NCBI GenBank assembly: GCA_001794935.1
Contig: MGLY01000054.1
Coordinates: forward strand, 4,659-9,688
Direction of reading: 5' to 3'
DNA length: 5,030 nucleotides
Source of the DNA: Chlamydiae bacterium RIFCSPHIGHO2_12_FULL_49_9
GTDB taxonomy: Bacteria; Chlamydiota; Chlamydiia; Chlamydiales; SM23-39
This document shows, one piece after another, positions 1-4,872 of the stretch. A program made the position numbers and the translations under genes. Positions within the stretch are counted from its first letter, which is position 1. Each line of letters opens with the position of its first letter. Under the pieces are notes generated by a model. That model searched no databases, was not told where the DNA came from, and worked only from the letters and a program-made list of their open reading frames with translations.

Positions 1-25
1 TCTTCTTCTCTGTAATCGCCGACAT
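1..25 (-). CDS. secE: Probable SecE preprotein translocase subunit, N-terminal fragment
   Basis: Only the first few codons are inside the window. The minus strand reads MSAITEKK from the ATG ending at 25, with AAGAGG about six bases upstream. A second in-frame ATG ends at 31 but sits almost on top of that ribosome binding site, so the downstream ATG is preferred. The identity is inferred from position: in chlamydiae and many other bacteria tuf and tRNA-Trp are followed by secE and nusG. SecE is the small membrane subunit of the SecYEG protein channel. The eight visible residues cannot prove it, and another small protein is possible. Confidence 0.45.
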
Positions 26-42
26 CTGCATTCCTCTTAGTT

Positions 43-60
43 CTCCTGATCTCTCAGGAG
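43..60 (-). promoter_or_regulatory. Hairpin in the leader before the secE-like gene
   Basis: A perfect 7-bp stem (CTCCTGA/TCAGGAG) closes a 4-base loop. In the minus-strand RNA the loop is GAGA, a GNRA tetraloop, preceded by AAAAA. It lies between the 3' end of tRNA-Trp (80) and the ribosome binding site of the next gene. It may be a processing or stability element separating the tRNA from the mRNA. Read on the plus strand it is followed by TTTTT and looks like an intrinsic terminator, but no plus-strand gene feeds it. Confidence 0.5.
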
Positions 61-79
61 TTTTTACAGCCTCTACAAT

Positions 80-152
80 CGAGTGCGGAGGGACTCGAAC
101 CCCCGACCGGCGACTTTGGAGATCGCTGCTCTACCAACTGAGCTACACACCC
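80..152 (-). tRNA. trpT: tRNA-Trp (anticodon CCA)
   Basis: The reverse complement folds into a full 73-nt cloverleaf. The acceptor stem GGGTGTG/CGCACTC has two G-U pairs. The D arm is GCTC/GAGC, the anticodon stem GCGAT/GTCGC has loop CTCCAAA, and the T arm GGGGG/CCCTC has loop TTCGAGT. The anticodon CCA reads the tryptophan codon UGG, and the discriminator base is G. CCA is not encoded after the discriminator (ATT follows), so the 3' end must be added by tRNA nucleotidyltransferase. The gene lies 61 bp downstream of the tuf stop codon on the same strand, so it is probably cut from the tuf transcript. Confidence 0.97.
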
Positions 153-158
153 ACAACA

Positions 159-204
159 CCAATTCGCTTATGTGAATTGGCAAGGAGGGGGTTACCCCCC
201 GCCT
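159..204 (-). promoter_or_regulatory. Two hairpins between tuf and tRNA-Trp
   Basis: Two inverted repeats fill the short spacer. Positions 187-200 give, in the minus-strand RNA, GGGGG-GUAA-CCCCC, a GNRA-capped stem that can be extended across a small internal loop by AGG/CCT at 183-185 and 202-204. Positions 159-180 give a perfect 7-bp stem, CCAATTC/GAATTGG, around an 8-base loop. Neither is followed by a T run on the minus strand, so they do not look like intrinsic terminators. They fit RNA processing or 3'-end protection of the tuf message, with read-through into tRNA-Trp. Confidence 0.5.
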
Positions 205-213
205 GATCCCAAA

Positions 214-1398
214 TTACTTCAGGATTTTGGAAACAGTACCCGCGCCAATGGTTCGGCCGCCTTCGCGAATCGCGAAGCGCATTCCCTCTTCCATAGCAAT
301 CGGGTGGATCAGCTCAGCGGTAAGTTCTACGTTATCGCCCGGCATCACCATCTCGGTTCCTTGTGGAAGCTCAACGGTACCTGTTACGTCTGTCGTACGG
401 AAATAGAACTGGGGTCTATATCCGGTGAAGAACGGTTTATGGCGTCCGCCTTCATCTTTGTTCAGAACGTAGATAGTTCCCTTGAACTTCGTGTGTGGCT
501 TACATGTGCCGGGAGCTGCGAGAACCATTCCGCGCTCTACATCGTTTTTCTCAATACTTCTCAAGAGCACGCCGACGTTTTCGCCCGCTTCTGCGTGCTC
601 AAGCGTCTTTTGGAACATCTCAAGGCCTGTCGCAACGGTATCGCGAGTCGCTTTGATACCGACGAGTTCGATCTTGTCGTTCACTTTAATCTTACCGCGC
701 TCAACTCGGCCTGTTACTACAGTACCGCGGCCCGAGATCGAGAACACGTCTTCGATCGGCATCAGGAACGGCTTGTCCGTTTCACGAGTTGGAGTGGGGA
801 TCTTCTCGTCAACAGTCTGCATCAACTTCTCGATCGACTTCACATACTCTGCATCCCCTTCGAGAGCTTTCAGAGCTGATCCGCGGATGATCGGAACGTT
901 TTTGTATCCTTTTGCTTCCAAGAGCTCGGTGAGTTCCATTTCGACGAGTTCGACGAGTTCTTCGTCTCCCTTGCCGATCATGTCCATCTTGTTGAGGAAG
1001 ACGACGATCGCAGGAACACCTACCTGGCGAGCCAAGAGGATGTGTTCTTTTGTTTGCGGCATCGGTCCGTCCGTCGCAGCAACCACCAGGATCGCGCCAT
1101 CCATTTGAGCGGCGCCGGTGATCATGTTCTTCACGTAGTCAGCGTGGCCCGGGCAGTCCACGTGCGCATAGTGGCGCTTGTCTGTCTGGTATTCGACGTG
1201 AGAAGCGTTGATGGTGATTCCACGCGCTTTCTCTTCAGGCGTGTTGTCGATTGAGCCGTAGTCGCGAAATTTGGCTTGCCCTTTTTGAGCCAGCACTTTC
1301 GTGATCGCTGCAGTAAGAGTCGTTTTGCCATGGTCAACGTGGCCGATCGTACCGATGTTGACGTGCGGTTTCGTTCTCTGATATGTTTCTTTTGCCAT
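214..1398 (-). CDS. tuf: Translation elongation factor Tu (EF-Tu)
   Basis: This cytoplasmic GTPase brings aminoacyl-tRNA to the ribosomal A site. The protein is 394 residues, the usual bacterial length. The GTPase domain shows G1 GHVDHGKT (19-26), switch I with the effector threonine in ARGITI (58-63), G3 DCPGH (81-85), G4 NKMD (136-139) and G5 SAL (174-176). Domains 2 and 3 follow and end in the conserved GGRTIGAGTVSKILK. The start MAKETYQRTKPH was chosen because it matches the family N-terminus and has GGAGGA at 1404-1409, five bases upstream. A longer reading frame runs back into tRNA-Thr and is not used. The gene lies between tRNA-Thr and tRNA-Trp as in Chlamydia, and the protein closely resembles chlamydial EF-Tu. 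Nothing is missing or broken. Confidence 0.99.
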   Translation of the reverse strand: MAKETYQRTKPHVNIGTIGHVDHGKTTLTAAITKVLAQKGQAKFRDYGSIDNTPEEKARGITINASHVEYQTDKRHYAHVDCPGHADYVKNMITGAAQMDGAILVVAATDGPMPQTKEHILLARQVGVPAIVVFLNKMDMIGKGDEELVELVEMELTELLEAKGYKNVPIIRGSALKALEGDAEYVKSIEKLMQTVDEKIPTPTRETDKPFLMPIEDVFSISGRGTVVTGRVERGKIKVNDKIELVGIKATRDTVATGLEMFQKTLEHAEAGENVGVLLRSIEKNDVERGMVLAAPGTCKPHTKFKGTIYVLNKDEGGRHKPFFTGYRPQFYFRTTDVTGTVELPQGTEMVMPGDNVELTAELIHPIAMEEGMRFAIREGGRTIGAGTVSKILK

Positions 1399-1433
1399 CT
1401 CTATCCTCCGTATAGGCTCTAGAAATTTCACTT

Positions 1434-1505
1434 TGCCCAAGATAGGAATTGAACCTACGACCACTTGCTTACCATGCAAGTGCTCTACCACTGAGCTACC
1501 TGGGC
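1434..1505 (-). tRNA. thrT: tRNA-Thr (anticodon GGT)
   Basis: The reverse complement folds into a 72-nt cloverleaf. The acceptor stem is GCCCAGG/CTTGGGC, the D arm GCTC/GAGC with a short AGTGGTA loop, the anticodon stem CTTGC/GCAAG with loop ATGGTAA, and the T arm GTAGG/CCTAT with loop TTCAATT. The discriminator is A and no CCA is encoded. Anticodon GGT reads ACC and ACU threonine codons. It ends 35 bp before the tuf start codon on the same strand and is probably transcribed with tuf, the usual chlamydial arrangement. In the upstream spacer, TTGATT (1561-1566) lies 17 bp from TAAGCT (1538-1543), a weak promoter candidate for the tRNA-Thr/tuf transcript. Confidence 0.97.
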
Positions 1506-1564
1506 ATTTGCTTAATTCGGTAGTTCAAAAGCTTGAAAGCTTAAGGCCTTGAGCCAATAAAATC

Positions 1565-1583
1565 AACCCCAATCGGTGGGGCC
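1565..1583 (-). terminator. Possible weak terminator after infA
   Basis: On the minus strand, starting 5 bp after the infA stop, CCCCA-CCGAT-TGGGG forms a 5-bp stem that two G-U pairs can extend. It is followed by the T-rich stretch GATTTTATT. This resembles an imperfect Rho-independent terminator and would separate infA from tRNA-Thr/tuf. The T tract is interrupted, so read-through is likely. Confidence 0.45.
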
Positions 1584-1588
1584 TAAAA

Positions 1589-1807
1589 TTATTTTTGGCG
1601 GTAGACAATTCTCGCTTTCGTTAAATCATAGGGGGACATCTCTACTGTCACCGTATCTCCGGCATAGACGCGGATATTCCGCATCCTCATTTTACCGCTC
1701 AAATGAGCAATCACCCGCATCCCGTTTTCCAGGACCACGCTGAAGCTCATATTCGGCAAAAGTTCTTCAACCTTGCCGTCCATTTTTATCGTTTCTTCTT
1801 TCGACAT
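1589..1807 (-). CDS. infA: Translation initiation factor IF-1
   Basis: IF-1 binds the A-site region of the 30S subunit during initiation. The protein is 72 residues, the typical size, and is a single S1-type OB fold. Family motifs are GKVEELLPNMSFSVVLENG (11-29), HLSGKMRMRNIRV (35-47), GD.V.VEMSPYDL (50-62) and the ending ARIVYRQK. The sequence is very close to chlamydial IF-1. The ATG at 1807 gives the expected N-terminus, but no Shine-Dalgarno sequence precedes it: the minus strand reads TTAAACCCCT directly before the ATG. Only 9 bp upstream the 170-bp repeat (1817-1986) begins, so the original leader may have been displaced. A TATTAA box (1814-1819) could give a nearly leaderless mRNA, but this is speculative. 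Confidence 0.97.
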   Translation of the reverse strand: MSKEETIKMDGKVEELLPNMSFSVVLENGMRVIAHLSGKMRMRNIRVYAGDTVTVEMSPYDLTKARIVYRQK

Positions 1808-1816
1808 AGGGGTTTA

Positions 1817-1986
1817 ATACCGCTCATGATTCAAGAATCGGTTCTGGCTGCGTCGGGCAGCCATTCAATTTGAGCCCGTCTCCATCGCCCAACCTTTCAG
1901 GTTGAGCTGCTTCGACGTCGGCTGCGCCTGGCTCAAATTGAAGGCGCCTCCTTGCCATTTCCCGATCCCTGAATCATTCTCGGTAT
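1817..1986 (+). repeat. Inverted-repeat element, left copy (170 bp, MITE-like)
   Basis: This is the reverse complement of the element at 2896-3066, with about 16 differences over 171 aligned positions by hand, including one indel. Its termini (1817-1841 and 1962-1986) are imperfect inverted repeats of the form ATACCG…TGATTCAAGAATCGG, with the outer six bases identical. Inside, TTCAATTTGAGCC (1864-1876) pairs perfectly with 1930-1942, and CAACCT/AGGTTG (1890-1904) forms the central hairpin. TA lies immediately outside the CCG/CGG ends, as in elements that insert at TA. It encodes no plausible protein. It fills most of the space upstream of infA. A small non-autonomous transposable element is my best reading; a dispersed structural or terminator repeat is the alternative. 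Confidence 0.85.
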
Positions 1987-2012
1987 AGCTCGGAAAATGC
2001 TTCTAATGAAAC

Positions 2013-2035
2013 TATATAGGGGCGATTTATGTCAA
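2013..2035 (-). promoter_or_regulatory. Candidate infA promoter elements
   Basis: In the spacer between the left repeat and sufE, the minus strand carries a perfect TTGACA (2030-2035) followed by TATATA (2013-2018). The gap is 11 bp (13 bp to the overlapping TATAGT), shorter than the standard 16-18 bp, so the pair may not work as a single sigma-70-type promoter. If used, the infA transcript would run through the whole repeat, giving a leader of about 200 nt with strong secondary structure. Otherwise 1987-2101 is AT-rich spacer with nothing else recognisable on the minus strand. Confidence 0.3.
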
Positions 2036-2101
2036 CGAATTTTCGAGGAGAATTTTTTATCCCTGCTCAAAATCCGCCTTTGATGTAAAATCTCTCCTAT
2101 C

Positions 2102-2545
2102 ATGCATGAATCGTTCCTTAAAAAAGTAGAGAAAATAAAAAATTTTTTCTCATCTCTCAAAACTCCCGATGAACGCTACCGCGCGCTCATGGAGCTGGGC
2201 CGCAGCCTCCCTTCATTCTCCCCTTCCCTCAAAACCTCCCAAAACCTCGTCCGGGGCTGCCAGAGCGACCTCTATCTCCACGCGTCTCTCAGAGATGGTA
2301 AAATATTTTTTGAATGTTTCTCAGACGCTCTGATCTCAGCAGGCCTGGCTGCCTTGCTCATCTCAGCCTATAGCGGAGAGCCTCCTGAAACCCTTCTTGA
2401 ATGTCCCCCAACCTTCCTCTTAGACCTGGATCTTTTTGCCAGCCTCTCGCCGGGAAGGTCTAATGGATTGGCCCACATACATTTAAAGATGAAACAAGAA
2501 GCTTCTAAATCCTTGATTAAAAATGAATCTATGATTTACTTTTAA
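2102..2545 (+). CDS. sufE: SufE-like cysteine desulfurase sulfur acceptor
   Basis: SufE accepts sulfane sulfur from the cysteine desulfurase SufS on a single cysteine and passes it to the SufBCD scaffold for Fe-S cluster assembly in the cytoplasm. The protein is 147 residues against about 140 for E. coli SufE. It shows the family pattern in order: a helical N-terminus with KTPDERYRALMELGRSLP (20-37), the active-site loop LVRGCQSDLYL (49-59) with the catalytic cysteine at 53, DALISAGLAALLISAYSGEPP (75-95), and the family C-terminal block LSPGRSNGL (115-123). No sufS or sufBCD is in the window. The ATG has no Shine-Dalgarno sequence. A -10-like TAAAAT (2086-2091) lies so close that the mRNA may be almost leaderless. 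The gene stands alone between the two inverted repeats. Confidence 0.92.
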   Translation: MHESFLKKVEKIKNFFSSLKTPDERYRALMELGRSLPSFSPSLKTSQNLVRGCQSDLYLHASLRDGKIFFECFSDALISAGLAALLISAYSGEPPETLLECPPTFLLDLDLFASLSPGRSNGLAHIHLKMKQEASKSLIKNESMIYF

Positions 2546-2563
2546 TGCTTACTTTGATAAGAT
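2535..2563 (+). promoter_or_regulatory. Candidate promoter for the 128-codon gene
   Basis: TTTACT (2535-2540) and TAAGAT (2558-2563) are separated by 17 bp, each matching the sigma-70 consensus at four of six positions. The predicted start is a few bases before the ATG at 2574, which again lacks a ribosome binding site. The upstream box overlaps the last codons of sufE. Co-transcription from sufE is equally possible. Confidence 0.3.
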
Positions 2564-2573
2564 ATTTATCCTT

Positions 2574-2960
2574 ATGGCAATAGAAAAACCAACCCTAGAT
2601 CCGTACGCGCTTCCCCCTGATGAAGAGTGCAGCTGCCCCAGTCTGCCCTCTCCCGGATTGATTCGAGATGGCCTTTGTAAGATCGCTGAAAAGATCCGAG
2701 ATGTCGCCTTAAAGATTCTTCAGGCAGTCGCCTACTATTGCTACTACTTGCCGAAGCGGGCTTTTTCAGATTTCAAAACAGGCGCAAAAGAAATTTTTAA
2801 AGGATACCTTCTGCATCGCCTCAATCATGAGCCCGGCGAAGAGACGAATCGCTTAGTTGCTCTAGTGTTCTCGATTCTTGTGTTTTTCAGGATTTATACC
2901 GGGAGTGATTCAAGAATCGGGAAATGGCAAGGAGGCGCCTCCAATTTGAGCCAGGCGTAG
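2574..2960 (+). CDS. Unrecognised 128-residue protein, C-terminus supplied by the repeat
   Basis: I do not recognise a family. The gene starts 28 bp after the sufE stop on the same strand. The product has a proline-rich, acidic N-terminus with a C-S-C motif (19-21). A basic amphipathic helical stretch follows (about 31-52), then an aromatic YYCYYLP cluster (54-60). A hydrophobic run VALVFSILVFF (95-105) could be a membrane segment. The right-hand repeat begins at codon 108, so the last 21 residues (from YTGSDSRIG to the stop) are encoded by repeat sequence. The hydrophobic segment ends only two residues before that junction. This suggests the gene once continued and was cut by element insertion, so it may be a truncated remnant. 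No Shine-Dalgarno sequence is visible. The first 107 codons look like normal coding sequence, but expression is uncertain. Confidence 0.5.
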   Translation: MAIEKPTLDPYALPPDEECSCPSLPSPGLIRDGLCKIAEKIRDVALKILQAVAYYCYYLPKRAFSDFKTGAKEIFKGYLLHRLNHEPGEETNRLVALVFSILVFFRIYTGSDSRIGKWQGGASNLSQA

Positions 2961-3066
2961 CCGGCGTCGAAGCAACCCAACCTAAAAGGTTGGGTGATGG
3001 AGACGGGTCTCAAATTGGACGGCTGCCCGACGACGCCAGAACCGATTCTTGAATCATGAGCGGTAT
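2896..3066 (-). repeat. Inverted-repeat element, right copy (171 bp, MITE-like)
   Basis: This is the same element as 1817-1986 in the opposite orientation. Terminal inverted repeats are at 2896-2920 and 3042-3066, with four mismatches clustered just inside the outer ATACCG. TCCAATTTGAG (2940-2950) pairs with CTCAAATTGGA (3009-3019), and ACCCAACCT-AAA-AGGTTGGGT (2975-2995) is a perfect 9-bp central hairpin. The flanks read TATA-CCG and CGG-TATA. It overlaps the 3' end of the 128-codon gene and stops 11 bp from the stop codon of the leftward HEAT-repeat gene, so it fills the whole space between two convergent genes. The long hairpin could stop transcription from both sides, although no clean T tract is present. 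Confidence 0.85.
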
Positions 3067-3075
3067 ATACCGCTC
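3058..3075. repeat. Perfect 18-bp palindrome at the outer edge of the right repeat
   Basis: GAGCGGTATATACCGCTC is fully self-complementary. Its left half is the last nine bases of the right repeat. Its right half, ATACCGCTC (3067-3075), is identical to the first nine bases of the left repeat at 1817-1825, facing the other way. It may be the stub of a further copy, or a target that already resembled the element end. It lies just beyond the HEAT-gene stop codon. Confidence 0.7.
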
Positions 3076-3077
3076 GA

Positions 3078-4811
3078 TCAGTGGTTTAAGCTTTGTATCA
3101 AAGCCGCCGCTCCGGCCACTCGCAAAATGGGAAATGGCTCTCTCAACACCCCGACTAAAAAGGGATACGACTCAACGCTTCCAATCCGCCCCATCGCCTC
3201 CAGGATATGAAGTTTTTTTTCATGCCCTGAGCTCACATAGGCTTCCTGGAGAGTCCGAAGAACCGTCTCGTCTCTCCCAAAAAGAGCGAGCGCAAGAGAC
3301 GCCTGAATCCGAATATCCGGATCGGGATCAGAGAGCAATTTTCGGATCATTTCGAGGGCAAGATCATCCCCTTCTTGAAGAAGCGTTGCTGCAGCAACTC
3401 CTGTAATGCCCCAACTTTTTCTCTCCAAAAAGTGTTTAAGCGCCTCAAGCGCTCTTGGGTCTTCAACCAGGGCGAGCAGCGAGACGAGATTGAGCCTTGT
3501 CATCTGATCGATTGCCTCCGGATAATTCGGGATCTGGTCGTTGTGGCGCACCTGGCTTGGAGCCAGGATCTGAAAAAGCGGATTGGGCCTGTTATCCCAC
3601 ATCCACATCCTTTTTTCCGTTTGCAAGAAGTTGTGGATGAGATCGCACGATTGCTTCACTTCCACTCTTTGCCCCAAAAGACCGCAAGCGAGATTGACTA
3701 AAACATAGGGGTCTTTGCTTTTATTTAAAGTTTTCACGGCAAGCCCGACCCCTTTTTCTCCCGATGCAGCTAAAGCTGCCGCTGCAAGGCGCCTATTTTC
3801 TGCAAGAGGCGACTCCAGCCATTCCTTCATTTTCGGCTCGCCGAAGCTCGGGTTTACGAGGATGGCTGCCCAGCTTGCGGTAATTGCAACTGCCGGATCG
3901 GTATCTTCCATCGGAGCCGCTAAAATCTCTTTGGCCTCTTTTTCGGAGGTTCCTTCCCGATAAAGAAGTCCAAACGCGTTGAGAGCTGCGATGCGAACAT
4001 CGCCGTTTGTGTCTTGAATGAGTTTTAAAATCTCTTTTTTTGCTTCCAACATATCGAAATGGATCGCCACCATACAGGCGAGATAGCGGAGGCCCGCTCG
4101 ATTGCTCTGAGCGAGGATTTTGAGCTCCTCCATTGAGATCTTCTCATAGATGTGCAAAAGAGCCTGTGTTGCAGCTTGTCTCTCTTCATAGGTCGTCTTT
4201 TCCGACTGGATGAGACTTTGAAGTTTTGGAGCCTGCTCTTTCATCCTCAAAGCGCCGATCGCCTTAATCACTTCAAGACGAACCATCCACACTTTTTCAA
4301 GATCCATGAGCAGCGCCACTTCATCTTTCAAAGCCGCGTCTTGAAAAGCGGCCGCCATTTGAACGGCAATCGAGCGGATGATGGCGTTGGAATCGCGCAT
4401 CATTTTCCGAAGGATCGGAACCGCGCGCACATCTTGAGTGAGATATGTTCCGACAAGCGCTGCGATCCGAACGCCATACTGCGTCGAATCGACTCCCTTT
4501 TTCAAAACGCCCCAAGAGAGCTCCTCTAAAAGACGCCGGTTATTGAGAAAGTCCGGATTTTTTTGGGCTAGAAGGTTCCAGAGATCGAGCGCCTGCTCCT
4601 CCATTCCATTGGCAGCAAGCGCCTCTAAAAGCGCCCCGCCGACTATTGCTGAATCTGGGTAGAGAGAGGCCAATCTTTTCGCCTCATCGAGAGCCGATTT
4701 AGAGTCTTCGATTAAAAGATGCGCCTGAACGCGCCGAACGCCCTCTTTTTCAGACTCCAGGCCGCCAAGCGTTAAAGGAATAAGGGCTGCAATCACACAA
4801 AAGCGCTGCAT
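3078..4811 (-). CDS. Probably exported TPR/HEAT-repeat protein
   Basis: The protein is 577 residues and almost entirely alpha-helical repeats. Residues 1-17 (MQRFCVIAALIPLTLGG) look like a Sec signal peptide, without a lipobox cysteine at the cleavage region. Residues 25-87 form TPR-like helix pairs (SKSALDEAKRLASLYPDSA, EEQALDLWNLLAQKNPD). From about 110 onward come HEAT repeats with the D-x-x-V/I-R-x-x-A core, for example YGVRIAAL (112-119), SNAIIRSIAV (141-150), GDVRIAALNAFG (270-281) and DPDPDIRIQASLALALFG (495-512). A tryptophan/proline-rich break (401-437) splits them into two blocks. Such proteins act as binding scaffolds; the partner cannot be read from the sequence. The start is supported by AGAGG at 4818-4822. 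A HIT-family gene lies 60 bp upstream on the same strand. Similar HEAT-repeat proteins occur in chlamydiae, but I cannot assign a specific function. Confidence 0.9.
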   Translation of the reverse strand: MQRFCVIAALIPLTLGGLESEKEGVRRVQAHLLIEDSKSALDEAKRLASLYPDSAIVGGALLEALAANGMEEQALDLWNLLAQKNPDFLNNRRLLEELSWGVLKKGVDSTQYGVRIAALVGTYLTQDVRAVPILRKMMRDSNAIIRSIAVQMAAAFQDAALKDEVALLMDLEKVWMVRLEVIKAIGALRMKEQAPKLQSLIQSEKTTYEERQAATQALLHIYEKISMEELKILAQSNRAGLRYLACMVAIHFDMLEAKKEILKLIQDTNGDVRIAALNAFGLLYREGTSEKEAKEILAAPMEDTDPAVAITASWAAILVNPSFGEPKMKEWLESPLAENRRLAAAALAASGEKGVGLAVKTLNKSKDPYVLVNLACGLLGQRVEVKQSCDLIHNFLQTEKRMWMWDNRPNPLFQILAPSQVRHNDQIPNYPEAIDQMTRLNLVSLLALVEDPRALEALKHFLERKSWGITGVAAATLLQEGDDLALEMIRKLLSDPDPDIRIQASLALALFGRDETVLRTLQEAYVSSGHEKKLHILEAMGRIGSVESYPFLVGVLREPFPILRVAGAAALIQSLNH

Positions 4812-4829
4812 CGGGAACCTCTTTTTTTC

Positions 4830-4857
4830 CTTATAGCACGCCGGCAGATAGGTTCAA
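4830..4857 (-). promoter_or_regulatory. Candidate promoter of the HEAT-repeat gene
   Basis: On the minus strand TTGAAC (4852-4857) and TATAAG (4830-4835) are 16 bp apart, a good match to the sigma-70-type consensus. The predicted start near 4823 gives a leader of about a dozen bases ending in the AGAGG ribosome binding site. The gene could therefore be transcribed on its own, independent of the HIT gene upstream. Confidence 0.55.
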
Positions 4858-4872
4858 GAGGCAATTGCCTCT
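4857..4872. repeat. 16-bp palindrome at the end of the HIT gene
   Basis: AGAGGCAATTGCCTCT is perfectly self-complementary and can form a 6-bp stem with an AATT loop. It overlaps the HIT stop codon by one base and touches the -35 box of the HEAT-gene promoter. With no T run after it, it is a poor terminator. It could be an operator-like site or an mRNA 3'-end hairpin. Confidence 0.45.

Noticed and set aside
43..65. Intrinsic terminator on the plus strand (hairpin plus TTTTT)
   Set aside because: No plus-strand gene lies upstream within the window; the hairpin is more sensibly read as part of the minus-strand leader.
172..1254. Long open frames on the plus strand opposite tuf
   Set aside because: They are antisense to a highly conserved gene, show no family resemblance, and arise from the biased codon use of tuf.
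1399..1491. In-frame upstream extension of tuf, adding 31 residues
   Set aside because: It runs through tRNA-Thr, the added residues are not part of EF-Tu, and the internal ATG at 1398 has a good ribosome binding site and the family N-terminus.
1529..1550. AAGCTTGAAAGCTT and AAGGCCTT palindromes upstream of tRNA-Thr
   Set aside because: Short, AT-rich and not tied to any clear promoter or terminator; chance is a sufficient explanation.
1817..3066. Composite transposon or insertion sequence
   Set aside because: No transposase or fragment of one is encoded in or between the repeats; a non-autonomous repeat is as far as the sequence goes.
1817..3066. CRISPR array or toxin-antitoxin module
   Set aside because: There are only two inverted repeat copies with no regular spacers, and the enclosed genes are a SufE protein and an unrelated unknown.
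3056..4662. Several plus-strand open frames opposite the HEAT-repeat gene
   Set aside because: Low-complexity, basic or serine-rich translations with no motif; the opposite strand is a clear coding sequence with signal peptide and ribosome binding site.
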